Below are positions 1-9,053 of a stretch of DNA of 64,000 nt, piece after piece. A program made the position numbers and the translations under genes. Below the pieces are notes generated by a model. It made no database searches, was not told the origin of the DNA, and worked only from the letters and a program-made list of their open reading frames with translations. The stretch is from Pseudomonadota bacterium. GTDB lineage: Bacteria; Pseudomonadota; Gammaproteobacteria; Steroidobacterales; Steroidobacteraceae. The stretch lies in the NCBI GenBank assembly GCA_023391335.1, contig JAEWBG010000098.1, positions 45,086 to 109,085 of the forward strand. The letters are read 5' to 3'. Each line of letters starts with the position of its first letter. Within the stretch, counting starts at the first letter, position 1.

Positions 1-2
1 TG

Positions 3-206
3 GCGCTCAAGCCAGGCCAGATGACAGACGAGCCCGTTCAATCGCAGTTCGGATGGCACATCATCAAACTGGAAGAATCTCGCGCCTCCTCCCCTCCGGC
101 ATTCGATGACGTGAAAGATCGCGTCCGGCAGATGGTGCAACGCAAGCGCGTCCAGACCTATCTGGAAGAGCTGCGCAAGAATGCGAAGATTGAGAAGAAG
201 ATTTAA
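3..206 (+). CDS. PpiC-type peptidyl-prolyl isomerase, C-terminal fragment
   Basis: This is the last 67 codons of a parvulin-family peptidyl-prolyl isomerase; the frame is open from base 3 and the N-terminus lies outside the window. The motif QSQFGWHIIKLEE is the terminal beta-strand of the parvulin fold. It is followed by a charged helix (FDDVKDRVRQMVQRKRVQTYLEELRKNAKI), as in periplasmic PrsA/PpiC-type foldases, which isomerise X-Pro bonds in exported proteins. The gene is convergent with ligA. Signal peptide and domain number cannot be judged. SurA or PpiD is less likely because the protein ends directly after this helix, but the fragment is too short to be certain. Confidence 0.8.
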   Translation, partial: ALKPGQMTDEPVQSQFGWHIIKLEESRASSPPAFDDVKDRVRQMVQRKRVQTYLEELRKNAKIEKKI

Positions 207-209
207 CTG

Positions 210-364
210 GTGAGGAAGTGAGAACGTGAGAACGTGAGGACGTGAGGGTTGTCGGTCCGGCAGCTGAAGCTCACCTCCTCGCTCACCGCAAATTCGACGC
301 CACGTGGACTGTAGGGCTTGCGGCAAAAGGGACTACACGTTACGCCACTCACTTACTCTCTCAC
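210..364. repeat. Octamer array with inverted partner between ppiC and ligA
   Basis: Bases 210-249 hold five direct octamers of the form GTGAGRAN (gtgaggaa, gtgagaac twice, gtgaggac, gtgagggt). Bases 345-364 hold the imperfect reverse complement (units of the cactcact/ctctcac type). The two arms could pair across about 95 bases. No coding role is apparent. The design matches arrays at 23913, 24976, 41111 and 48267. Confidence 0.7.
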
Positions 365-390
365 GGAACGAGGAACTTGCTCCTCGTTCC
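365..390 (-). terminator. Stem-loop just after the ligA stop
   Basis: A perfect 10-bp stem (ggaacgagga / tcctcgttcc) with a 6-base loop begins three bases after the ligA TGA. It has no U-tract on either strand, so it may stabilise the 3' end or act in the convergent gap rather than being a strong intrinsic terminator. Confidence 0.5.
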
Positions 391-392
391 TC

Positions 393-2408
393 TCACTGCA
401 ATAGCCTCAAGAACTCCTCTTCCCCAAGGATCTCCACGCCGAGATCCTGCGCCTTCTTCAGCTTCGACCCTGCCTCGGCACCTGCGACAACATAGCTCGT
501 CTTCTTTGAGACGCTGCCGGAGACCTTGCCGCCTTTTGCAAGGATGCGGTCGCTCGCTTCATCGCGCGTCATGCTCGACAGCGTTCCAGTGAGCACGAAG
601 GTTTTGCCCGTCAATGGACCTTCCTGCACTGCGCGCTGACGTTGTTGCTCCGGCCACCGAACGCCCTGCTTGCGCAGTTGTGCAATGACCTCGCGGTTGT
701 GACGTTGCTGAAAGAACGTGTGCACGTGCGCGGCGACTACAGGACCGATATCCGGCACTTCTTGAATGCCGTCCTCGGATGCGCTTTCCAGCAAGTCGAT
801 TGACGCGAAATGATTTGCAAGCGCCATGGCAGTGGCCTCGCCCACATCGCGAATGCCGAGTGCGTATAGGAAGCGCGCAAACGTCGTCTGCTTCGACTGC
901 TCGATCGCATCGACCAATTTCGCAGCGGATTTCTCGCCCATACGCTCTAGCGCGGCGAGATCCTCGACGGTGAGCGAATACAGATCGGCCGGCGTTCGCA
1001 CACGGTCCGTTTCCACGAGTTGATCGATGATCTTGCTGCCGAGGCCGTCGATGTCCATCGCACGCCGGCTCGCGAAATGCCGCAACGATTCCTTGCGTTG
1101 CGCGGGACAGAACAACCCTCCGGTGCAACGGGCCACGGCCTCGCCCTCTTCGCGTTCCACTTCGGATCCGCACACGGGACATTTTTTTGGCAGCTCCACG
1201 AGCTTCGCATTTTTGGGCCGGCGATCGATGATCACTTTGACGACTTCGGGAATCACGTCCCCCGCGCGGCGAATCACAACCGTATCGCCGATGCGTACAT
1301 CCTTGCGTCGCACTTCATCCATGTTGTGCAGCGTGGCATTGCTCACGGTCACTCCACCGACGAACACAGGCTCTAGGCGCGCAACAGGCGTCAACGCGCC
1401 AGTACGACCGACTTGGAACTCGACGTCTCGCACTATCGTGTTCTCTTCGTGAGCGGGAAACTTGTGCGCGATCGCCCAGCGTGGCGCTCGCGCGACGAAT
1501 CCCAACTCGCGCTGTAGTGCGTATCGATCAACCTTGTAAACCACACCATCGATTTCGTACGGAAGACTGGCGCGTTTCTCGCCAACGCCGCGGTAGTAAT
1601 CGAGACACCCTTTTGCACCCCTCACCGTTGTCACCAACGGAGACACTTTCAATCCCCACGCTCGAAGCTGTGCGAGCGCTTGGCTGTGGCGCTCGGGCAG
1701 AGTCCATCCTGTCGTTTCTCCCACTCCGTAGAAGAACACATCGAGCGGACGGGTCGCAGCAAGGCGCGGATCAAGCTGGCGAATGCTTCCAGCTGCAGCA
1801 TTGCGCGGATTCACGAAGGTCTTCTCGCCGCGTTCCAATGCGCGTTGATTCATCGCTTTGAATCCCGCAAGCGTCATGAACACTTCGCCGCGCACTTCCA
1901 ACAGATCTGGCGCGTCGCCTCGCAGCTCGATGGGCACCGCCTTGATAGTGCGCACGTTGTGCGTGACATCCTCGCCGCGGAAGCCATCGCCACGCGTGGC
2001 CGCCTGACGCAACTTACCCTTCTCGTAGCGAAAGCTGACCGCCAACCCATCGAGTTTCGGTTCGGCGGAGTAGTCGATCTCTTTGTCGGTTTCCAGACGT
2101 TCACGCACCCGCCGATCGAATGCGATGAGATCCTCTTCCGTGAACGCATTGTCGAGCGACAGCATCGGCGTGGTGTGCACCACTTCGTCGAGTTCGCTGA
2201 CCGGAGCCGCACCGACGCGCTGAGTTGGCGAATCGGGAGTAATCAAATCGGGATATTGTTGTTCGAGCGACTTGAGCTCGTTCATCAACTTATCGTATTG
2301 CGCGTCGGAGACCTCAGGATCGTCCAAGACGTAATAACGATAGTTGTGGTGCTCGATTTGCGAGCGCAGCTCTTGCACGCGAGCTGCAGCGCTGTGCGCT
2401 TGTGCCAT
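393..2408 (-). CDS. ligA: NAD-dependent DNA ligase LigA
   Basis: LigA seals nicks in duplex DNA using NAD+, joining Okazaki fragments and finishing repair. The 671-residue length equals that of E. coli LigA. The adenylated lysine is in the KLDG motif (Lys118). An OB fold follows, then a four-cysteine zinc finger (CPVC...C-X5-C near residues 405-430), helix-hairpin-helix repeats and a C-terminal BRCT domain from about residue 590. The ATG at 2408 lies three bases after the zipA stop, so smc-zipA-ligA is probably one transcript. The order is the same in Pseudomonas. Nothing is missing or unusual. Confidence 0.98.
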   Translation of the reverse strand: MAQAHSAAARVQELRSQIEHHNYRYYVLDDPEVSDAQYDKLMNELKSLEQQYPDLITPDSPTQRVGAAPVSELDEVVHTTPMLSLDNAFTEEDLIAFDRRVRERLETDKEIDYSAEPKLDGLAVSFRYEKGKLRQAATRGDGFRGEDVTHNVRTIKAVPIELRGDAPDLLEVRGEVFMTLAGFKAMNQRALERGEKTFVNPRNAAAGSIRQLDPRLAATRPLDVFFYGVGETTGWTLPERHSQALAQLRAWGLKVSPLVTTVRGAKGCLDYYRGVGEKRASLPYEIDGVVYKVDRYALQRELGFVARAPRWAIAHKFPAHEENTIVRDVEFQVGRTGALTPVARLEPVFVGGVTVSNATLHNMDEVRRKDVRIGDTVVIRRAGDVIPEVVKVIIDRRPKNAKLVELPKKCPVCGSEVEREEGEAVARCTGGLFCPAQRKESLRHFASRRAMDIDGLGSKIIDQLVETDRVRTPADLYSLTVEDLAALERMGEKSAAKLVDAIEQSKQTTFARFLYALGIRDVGEATAMALANHFASIDLLESASEDGIQEVPDIGPVVAAHVHTFFQQRHNREVIAQLRKQGVRWPEQQRQRAVQEGPLTGKTFVLTGTLSSMTRDEASDRILAKGGKVSGSVSKKTSYVVAGAEAGSKLKKAQDLGVEILGEEEFLRLLQ

Positions 2409-2411
2409 GCG

Positions 2412-3425
2412 TTAGCGAGGATGCAGCGGACTACTTGCTCGAGGCGTATTCGATGGACGTTCGAACTCGCGAACTTCTTGCCGCAGTTTTTCGATGCGAT
2501 GAACCGTGAGCGGTACACCCCGATCATCCTGCAGCGTTCCGCCAAGCGACTGCTGCAGCCGTCGCGCGCAGGCGATCATCTCATTCAACGCGTGCATGCC
2601 AGGAACTGAAGCCGGCAACTGCGCGAAGAGAGTCACACCCGGATATTGAACGCTCTGCATCGCATCAGGATCAAAAGATCCCGGCTCGACCATGCTCGCC
2701 ACGCTGAAGATGCTCGAGCCGTCCTGATGCAAGCGGTGAAAGATTCCGTACTTCCCGTGGCTCAATTCCTCTGCAAGCATCACTTCGAGCAAACGCCCAC
2801 CTTCGATGCGATGCGGTGCGGCAGCTAAGCGCAACGACAGAATCTTCCTGCGCTCCACGCGCTTTGGCGGCGGTGCATCCCCGCTCGAAAGCGTCGGAGC
2901 GAGTGCCTCTGGTTCATCGCGGCGATCCACCGCTCCCGACGGATTTGCCTGGGAAGAAGCTGCCTCAGGTTCCGAATAGTCGAGCATGCTCGAATCTGTG
3001 CGTTCGACGGTCGAGAACTGCGCAGTCTCCTCGGGATCGCTGAAGGTTGGCTCGATGCGACCTCGCCACGTCTCATTGGGCGAAAACTTCGGCAAGCTCG
3101 CGGTGCGCGTGAATGCACTGTCCTCGTGACTCTCGACCGGTGGTCTTTCAGCACGCGGCGACCGCTCTACGTAAGTAGGCTCCTCTTCGACGCTAGAAAT
3201 CTCCGGCTCAGGCTCGTAACGCTCCTCGGGCACGGAATCGAAATCAGTGCGCTCAAATCGATCCGCGGCGGATTCCCCTTCGATGGTATGGAAGGCAGGC
3301 TCAGGTCGCACGCGCACGATTGCATCTTCGGACGGGACAGAACGCGAACCCCGCCGTCCCCAAAGATAGATCGCGGCCAATACCACGATCGAAAAACCCA
3401 ACAAAATCCACCGAAGTTCAGGCAT
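2412..3425 (-). CDS. zipA: Cell division protein ZipA
   Basis: ZipA tethers FtsZ polymers to the inner membrane and recruits later divisome proteins. The 337-residue protein starts with a single membrane anchor (residues about 4-22, WILLGFSIVVLAAIYLWG). An acidic, proline/serine-rich linker follows to about residue 200, and a C-terminal FtsZ-binding domain covers about 205-325 (KILSLRLAAAPHRIEGGRLLEVM onward). The linker is divergent, as usual for the family. It sits three bases from smc upstream and ligA downstream, a conserved gammaproteobacterial trio. Confidence 0.93.
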   Translation of the reverse strand: MPELRWILLGFSIVVLAAIYLWGRRGSRSVPSEDAIVRVRPEPAFHTIEGESAADRFERTDFDSVPEERYEPEPEISSVEEEPTYVERSPRAERPPVESHEDSAFTRTASLPKFSPNETWRGRIEPTFSDPEETAQFSTVERTDSSMLDYSEPEAASSQANPSGAVDRRDEPEALAPTLSSGDAPPPKRVERRKILSLRLAAAPHRIEGGRLLEVMLAEELSHGKYGIFHRLHQDGSSIFSVASMVEPGSFDPDAMQSVQYPGVTLFAQLPASVPGMHALNEMIACARRLQQSLGGTLQDDRGVPLTVHRIEKLRQEVREFERPSNTPRASSPLHPR

Positions 3426-3428
3426 CGC

Positions 3429-6400
3429 TCACATCGCCGCCATCCGCACTGCTTCATCCACATCCACTGCCACCAGCCGCGAACATCCCGGCTCGTGCAT
3501 CGTCACGCCCAGCAACTGCGACGCCAATTCCATCGTCGTTTTGTTATGTGTGATGAAGATGAACTGCACGCGACTGGACATCTCTTTCACTGTCTCGCAG
3601 AAGCGTCCCACGTTGTTGTCATCCAACGGCGCGTCCACTTCGTCCAGCAGACAGAACGGTGCAGGATTCAGTTCGAAGATCGAGAACACCAATGCGACCG
3701 CCGTCAGTGCCTTCTCGCCGCCCGAGAGCTGATTGATCGTGCTGTTACGCTTGCCAGGCGGACGCGCCATGATCGAGACGCCCGCACTCAGAATGTCTTC
3801 ACCGGCCAATTCCAGATACGCGTGACCGCCGCCGAACAAGCGCGGGAAGCGCTCCTTCAAACCCGCATTCACACGATCGAACGTATCCTGGAAACGCGAA
3901 CGCGTTTCCTTGTCGATTTTGCGGATCGCCGTTTCCAGCGTCTCAAGCGCGTCGGTGAGGTCCTTGAACTGCTTATCCAAGTACTCCTTGCGCTCGGATT
4001 GCTCTTTGAACTCGTCGATCGCGGCCAGATTCACCTGGCCTAAGCGCTCGATCTTCTGCGTGATCTCTGCGAGGTTCTGCTCCCACGCGCCCACTTCCGC
4101 CTCCGGCGGCATTTCTTGATAGACGGTTGCAAGTTCGAACTGCGTTGCTGCGAATTGCTCCAGCATCGTTTCGCGGCGCACCTTCAATTCCTGCGCCGCC
4201 ATACGCACGTCTTCCAAGTGAGTACGCGCTTCTTCGACTGCGGCTTCCGCGTCCATGCGGGCCTGATCGAGCGAACGCATGCGTCCTTCGGCTCCTTCGA
4301 GTGTCTCGCGGGCAGCGGACAGCTCTTGTTCCACCTCGATACGCTTCTGCAATGAGACCTCGAGGGCCTCACCGAGCGCCTGCAGAGGAGCCTCTCCTTC
4401 AGCGAGTTGCTGAGTCAGTTCGTCACGTCTCACCTGCAACTGCGTAAGCTGCTGTCGCAAACGATCCAGGCCCGCCGTGATTGAAGTCAGTGCCGAGCGC
4501 TTGGACTCGACGCGGATCGCTACGTCTTGCGCACCATCGCGATCGGCTTGTGCCTGCGAACGTTTGAAGCTCAGGTTGTTGCGCAACTCGTCGCGCTCGT
4601 GCTCGAGATCGGCACGCTGCGAATCGAATTCCGCCATGGCATCCATGCCTTCCTGCAGCCGCTCGCGCGCTTCGGCAACGGAGCTCGCAATGCGCTCATG
4701 GTGCTGCTCTAGTTCTTCACGCTCGTCGCCGATGCGACGCACGCGCTCGGCGGTTTGCTCAGCCTTGGTCCGCAGAGAGGAGATTTGAGCGGAGATCTCG
4801 CTGTGCGCACGATGCAAACGATTCACTTCGCCTTGGAGCGAGTCGCGCAGCTGTTCCTGTTCGGAGAGCTGAGAACGCGCTTCTTCCAGTTGACCGCGCA
4901 CGCCTTCCAGTTGCGCTTCGGCGGCTGCAACCGCTTCTCGCAGATCGCGCATTTCCTTTTCGCGTTCGATCACACCTTCATGCACATCTTTATCGCGGCT
5001 GACACGCAACCAATCGCGGCCGATCCACACGCCGTCACGGGTGATGACCGACTCGCCATCGACAAGGCTCTGGCGCATCGCGAGCGCTTCGTGAAGCGAA
5101 TCAACCGCAACGATACCCTTCAAGAGCGCAGAGATAGCGGCAGGTCCGCGCACCCGAGACAAGAGATGCCGCGAATCACCATCGGATGCAGCCGTTTCGC
5201 CTTGCGCGAAGAACGACACGGACCCCATGGTGAGACTATCTAGACGCTCCGCAATGGAATCGATCGTGTCCACGCCGACGGCTTCGAGATACGAGCCCAG
5301 AACGGTTTCAACCGCGCGTCCCCAACCGGATTCGACAGTCAATTGCTGGGCGAGACGGGGCCGGTCAGCCAACGTGTTCGCGCTGAGCCATTCGCTGACT
5401 TTGCCCTTTGCGACCCCTAGCGCCGCTTGCTGCAGTGCCTGCAAAGAAAGGAGCTTGCCCTGACCTTCTTGCAGGGTGTGGCGCGCTCGGTCAGCAGCAC
5501 TCACCAACGAACGCTCCCGCTCTCGCAACTCTTGCACGCGCTCGATCGCACCGCGCAATTGTTCGGCCGCAGCTTCGCCTTGGCCACGCGTATCGCCTTC
5601 CTGGGTTTCCAGTTCGCTCACCCGCGATGTGACATCGCTCGCGTTCAACTGATCCAGTTCCGCACCGAGGCGCTCACGCTGCGACGCAAGGCGCTGCAGT
5701 TGCTGTTCGAGCTGTTCGATGCGGGCGCGTTCGACTTGAGTCTTTTCGCTGGCCGCGCGCGAGGCGCGATTGAAGTCTTCCCAACGCTCTTGCCACTCCT
5801 GCATCGACTCTTCGGCCTGAGACAAGCTTTCAGCCGACATGCGCTCGCGTTCGCGAGCGGCCACGAGTCCCGGCTCGAGCTGTTCGAGTTCGCGACGCAA
5901 GTCTTCGATCTGTCCCTCATCGCGCGTTAAGTGCAAGCTCGCCTCGCTCGCACCGCGTTCTGCTTGTTCCAGATCTTGTCTTTGGCGTTGGCGCAGCTCG
6001 CGGCCGTGTTGAATCGATTGTTCGGTGCGCGAGATTTCGGCACCGATTTGATAGTAGCGGCCTTGCACCGCATTCAATGCTTCTGACTTCTCTGTGAATT
6101 CCTCGCGGGCCGTTTCGATCGACGATTCAATCGAACGCAGTTGAGCGATCGCAGCCTGCATGGCCGTATCGCGCTCGCGCAGAATGCCTTCTTTCGACTG
6201 CGAGTCTTGTTCCATCACTCGCAAACGCAACGCCAGCAGTTCGGCTGCGACCTTGCGCTCTTCTTGCTTGAGTGTCTGATAACGGCGCGCCGTGGCTGCC
6301 TGCCGTTGCAGATGACGCAATTGCTTGTCGACCTCTTCGCGCACGTCGCTCAAGCGTTCCAAGTTTTCCTTGGTGTGCGAGATGCGATTTTCGGTCTCGC

Positions 6401-6932
6401 GGCGGCGCTCCTTATATTTGGAAATACCGGCTGCTTCCTCGATGAATCCGCGCAGCTCTTCGGGACGCGCTTCGATGACGCGCGAAATCATGCCTTGCTC
6501 GATGATGGCGTAGCTGCGAGCACCTAAGCCGGTTCCTAAAAATAGTTGCGTGATGTCTTTGCGTCGGCAACGCGTGCCATTCAAAAAGTACGCGGATGTT
6601 CCGTCGCGGGAAACGACACGCTTCAATGCCACTTCGTTGAAGCCCGCATATTGACCAGCCAACGTGCCATCGGAATTGTCGAACACGAGTTCGACCGAAG
6701 CGGTGCCGACCGGCTTACGCGAAGCGGACCCGTTGAATACGACGTCCGCCATGGAATCGCCGCGCAAATGTTTCGCAGAGATCTCGCCCATCACCCAGCG
6801 GACTGCATCGATGATGTTGGACTTGCCGCACCCGTTGGGGCCGACGACGCCGATCAAGTTGCTGGGAAAGCTGACTGAGGTGGGGTCGACGAAGGACTTA
6901 AAGCCCGCCAACTTGATTTTGCTAAGGCGCAT
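3429..6932 (-). CDS. smc: Chromosome segregation ATPase SMC
   Basis: SMC forms a ring-shaped dimer that, with ScpA/ScpB, compacts and segregates the chromosome. The start chosen is the ATG at 6932 (MRLSKIKLAGFKSF), giving 1167 residues; the frame stays open 67 codons further, but that stretch does not resemble SMC. Visible parts: Walker A GPNGCGKSN (residues 31-39), a first coiled coil, a hinge near residues 500-630, a second coiled coil, then the signature LSGGEKALTAVAL and Walker B LLDEVDAPLD near the C-terminus. It is transcribed divergently from dksA and leads smc-zipA-ligA. ScpA/B are not in the window. Confidence 0.96.
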   Translation of the reverse strand: MRLSKIKLAGFKSFVDPTSVSFPSNLIGVVGPNGCGKSNIIDAVRWVMGEISAKHLRGDSMADVVFNGSASRKPVGTASVELVFDNSDGTLAGQYAGFNEVALKRVVSRDGTSAYFLNGTRCRRKDITQLFLGTGLGARSYAIIEQGMISRVIEARPEELRGFIEEAAGISKYKERRRETENRISHTKENLERLSDVREEVDKQLRHLQRQAATARRYQTLKQEERKVAAELLALRLRVMEQDSQSKEGILRERDTAMQAAIAQLRSIESSIETAREEFTEKSEALNAVQGRYYQIGAEISRTEQSIQHGRELRQRQRQDLEQAERGASEASLHLTRDEGQIEDLRRELEQLEPGLVAARERERMSAESLSQAEESMQEWQERWEDFNRASRAASEKTQVERARIEQLEQQLQRLASQRERLGAELDQLNASDVTSRVSELETQEGDTRGQGEAAAEQLRGAIERVQELRERERSLVSAADRARHTLQEGQGKLLSLQALQQAALGVAKGKVSEWLSANTLADRPRLAQQLTVESGWGRAVETVLGSYLEAVGVDTIDSIAERLDSLTMGSVSFFAQGETAASDGDSRHLLSRVRGPAAISALLKGIVAVDSLHEALAMRQSLVDGESVITRDGVWIGRDWLRVSRDKDVHEGVIEREKEMRDLREAVAAAEAQLEGVRGQLEEARSQLSEQEQLRDSLQGEVNRLHRAHSEISAQISSLRTKAEQTAERVRRIGDEREELEQHHERIASSVAEARERLQEGMDAMAEFDSQRADLEHERDELRNNLSFKRSQAQADRDGAQDVAIRVESKRSALTSITAGLDRLRQQLTQLQVRRDELTQQLAEGEAPLQALGEALEVSLQKRIEVEQELSAARETLEGAEGRMRSLDQARMDAEAAVEEARTHLEDVRMAAQELKVRRETMLEQFAATQFELATVYQEMPPEAEVGAWEQNLAEITQKIERLGQVNLAAIDEFKEQSERKEYLDKQFKDLTDALETLETAIRKIDKETRSRFQDTFDRVNAGLKERFPRLFGGGHAYLELAGEDILSAGVSIMARPPGKRNSTINQLSGGEKALTAVALVFSIFELNPAPFCLLDEVDAPLDDNNVGRFCETVKEMSSRVQFIFITHNKTTMELASQLLGVTMHEPGCSRLVAVDVDEAVRMAAM

Positions 6933-7171
6933 TGCGCTCCTGACCAATTGTGCTTGGGACCGTCTCGTGGACGAGCCAGTCGCGATTCGACGATCTGCTG
7001 CTCGACAACCAAAGATGTCGATGAGCAGGCGGTGGATTTGGCACGGTAGTGTATGTGAATCCCATCGCGGTGTGGGCACCGGCTTGGGTGCGTTTTCGAA
7101 CGCTTTCGATCTGCTGGATTCCCTGTCGGACACCGGCTAATCGCGCCGCTGTACCTATGAAGCGCCGTCTG

Positions 7172-7185
7172 TATAATCGCGCCCC
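7172..7185 (+). promoter_or_regulatory. dksA promoter: -10 with GC-rich discriminator
   Basis: A perfect TATAAT at 7172-7177 is followed immediately by CGCGCCCC. The -35 is not convincing. A GC-only discriminator is the hallmark of promoters inhibited by ppGpp/DksA, so dksA may feed back on itself (inference). The dksA Shine-Dalgarno sequence GGAGG is at about 7206-7210. Confidence 0.6.
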
Positions 7186-7220
7186 TCGTTGGAAACGACT
7201 GCCCTGCGGAGGCTCTCTAG

Positions 7221-8033
7221 ATGGCGGCAAAAAAACCGTCTGCGAAGGCGACCAAGGCCAAGAAGACTGTGGTGAAGAAAGCTGATTCGCCGAAGAAATC
7301 TTCGGCGAAAAAAGCGGCCGCCCCGGCTCGTAAGCCTGCCGCCCCGCCCCCGCGTCCAGCTGCAAAGCCTGCAGCGAAAGCAGCCGCTTCCGCTCCCGTT
7401 AAACCAGCCAAGGCCGCGCCTGCTCCCAAGCCTGTGCCTGCAGCCTCGGCTAAACCCGCAGCCCCCGCCGCTGCGAAGGCTACAGCGATCGTGCGACCCG
7501 CACCCGTACCTCCTCCTCCATCGCAACAGAACGACGCCGACGCAAACGCGGCCGATGCCGAAGAAGGCGATGGTTCAGACGTCACCAGCACTAACTTGCT
7601 GGCTGGCCCCCGGAACGTAAAGCCATACATTCCGCGGCGTGGCGAACAGTACATGAGCAAGGAGCAGCTCGAGCACTTTCGCCAAATCCTCAACACTTGG
7701 AAGCGCGATCTGATGCAAGAGGTCGATCGCACCGTGCTGCACATGAAGGACGAAGCAGCCAACTTCCCTGACCCGAACGATCGCGCCACGCAGGAATCCG
7801 AGTTCAGCCTGGAACTGCGTACCCGTGATCGCGAACGCAAGCTGATCCGCAAGATCGACGAAGCGATCAAACGCATCGAAGACGGCAGCTATGGCTATTG
7901 CGTGGAAACGGGTGAGGAAATCGGCATCAAGCGCCTTGAAGCCCGCCCTGTCGCAACCTTGTGCGTAGAAGCACAAGAGCGCCGCGAACGTCGCGAAAAG
8001 CAATACGGCGATCGCGACGACCGCTATCGCTAA
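7221..8033 (+). CDS. dksA: DksA-family RNA polymerase factor with long AKP-rich N-terminus
   Basis: DksA binds in the RNA polymerase secondary channel and, with ppGpp, adjusts initiation at rRNA and amino-acid promoters. Residues 145-270 match E. coli DksA: a coiled coil whose tip carries DPNDRA (Asp184, Asp187, Ala189) and a C-terminal globule GYCVETGEEIGIKRLEARP. The zinc site is altered: Cys227-X2-Thr230 and Cys248-X2-Ala251, exactly C-X2-T-X17-C-X2-A, as in Pseudomonas DksA2 and alphaproteobacterial DksA, instead of four cysteines. Residues 1-110 are an Ala/Lys/Pro-rich, histone H1-like extension absent from the 151-residue E. coli protein. A terminator follows at 8053, then gluQ, the usual dksA-gluQ pair. 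Confidence 0.93.
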   Translation: MAAKKPSAKATKAKKTVVKKADSPKKSSAKKAAAPARKPAAPPPRPAAKPAAKAAASAPVKPAKAAPAPKPVPAASAKPAAPAAAKATAIVRPAPVPPPPSQQNDADANAADAEEGDGSDVTSTNLLAGPRNVKPYIPRRGEQYMSKEQLEHFRQILNTWKRDLMQEVDRTVLHMKDEAANFPDPNDRATQESEFSLELRTRDRERKLIRKIDEAIKRIEDGSYGYCVETGEEIGIKRLEARPVATLCVEAQERRERREKQYGDRDDRYR

Positions 8034-8967
8034 GCAGGCGCAACCGCCTCACAAACGGCCGCCATACCGCGGCCGTTTTGCTCCCTCGCCCACCGGGCTT
8101 TTGCACTTCGGTTCCCTCGTCACAGCCGTCGGGAGCTATCTCGACGCGCGCCATCATCACGGCGAGTGGCTGGTCCGCATCGAAGACTTAGATCGGCCCC
8201 GCACCGTGCCCGGCAGCGCCGATTCGATCCTTCAGACGCTCGATACGCTGGGCTTCGAGTTCGATCGCGCCGTACTCAGACAAAGCAGTCGCGATGACGC
8301 CTACGCGGATGCGCTCGATCAGTTGCGTGCGAACGGGGATGTATTCGATTGCTCCTGCAGCCGCGCCGAACTCGCCCTCTCCCGTCCGGGTCAATCGGGA
8401 ATGACAGACGAACTGTTCTACCCCGGCTGGTGCCGTAACGGCATCCGCGATTCCAACAAGCCGTGCGCCGTTCGATTTCGAGTCCGCCCCAGCCGCATCG
8501 ACTTCAACGATAGGATTCAAGGTCCACAGAGTTTTGACTTGGCAACGGATTGCGGCGACTTCGTCGTGCGCCGTAAGGACGGTTTGTATGCCTATCAGTT
8601 GGCCGTTGTCGTGGACGACGCTTATCAATCGATCACTCACGTGGTTCGCGGCGCCGACCTACTGAGCAGTACGCCTCGGCAAATAGCGCTGCAACGCGCC
8701 CTGTGCCTGCCCACACCCAAATACGCACATTTGCCGGTAGCCACCGACGGCAATGGGATCAAACTCTCGAAATCACAGGGTTCGGCTGCGGTTGATCCGA
8801 AACGTGCAGTGGATGAACTGCACCGAGCTCTGCGATTTTTGGCTCAGGAGCCGCCGGAGGATCTGCTCCGGGGGCAGGTATCAACACTCTGGGAATGGGC
8901 CTTCGAACACTGGTGTATTCAATCTCTACAAGGGCGCCTGGCAGCCTGCGTTGACGCATCTGGGTAA
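8026..8967 (+). CDS. gluQ: Glutamyl-Q tRNA(Asp) synthetase GluQ (start uncertain)
   Basis: GluQ attaches glutamate to the queuosine at position 34 of tRNA(Asp). It resembles the catalytic half of glutamyl-tRNA synthetase. Visible motifs: RFAPSPTG followed by the HIGH-like HFGS, IEDLDRPR, a CSC...Y-X3-C zinc site and the KMSKS-like KLSKS. The conserved RFAPSPTG is coded at 8074-8097, upstream of the first TTG at 8101. Between an in-frame stop at 7966 and 8101 there is no ATG, GTG or TTG. The start given, ATC at 8026 overlapping the dksA stop, is only a candidate; ATC at 8011 and a +1 frameshift at the dksA stop are others. Function is secure, the start is not. Confidence 0.85.
   Translation: MAKQAQPPHKRPPYRGRFAPSPTGLLHFGSLVTAVGSYLDARHHHGEWLVRIEDLDRPRTVPGSADSILQTLDTLGFEFDRAVLRQSSRDDAYADALDQLRANGDVFDCSCSRAELALSRPGQSGMTDELFYPGWCRNGIRDSNKPCAVRFRVRPSRIDFNDRIQGPQSFDLATDCGDFVVRRKDGLYAYQLAVVVDDAYQSITHVVRGADLLSSTPRQIALQRALCLPTPKYAHLPVATDGNGIKLSKSQGSAAVDPKRAVDELHRALRFLAQEPPEDLLRGQVSTLWEWAFEHWCIQSLQGRLAACVDASG
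8053..8079 (+). terminator. Intrinsic terminator after dksA, inside the gluQ frame
   Basis: A perfect 10-bp stem (aaacggccgc / gcggccgttt) with a 6-base loop runs into TTTT. It lies in the dksA-gluQ junction, and its right arm is also the codons for the conserved gluQ motif RGRF. A terminator between dksA and gluQ that limits gluQ expression is known from Shigella. Confidence 0.75.
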
Positions 8968-9053
8968 CGTGGGTTTCGGCGCGAGGATGGACTAACATGA
9001 ACGCGCTACAGACAGGATCGGTTCTGAGCTCCGAAAAGCCACGAGGAGCCTTC

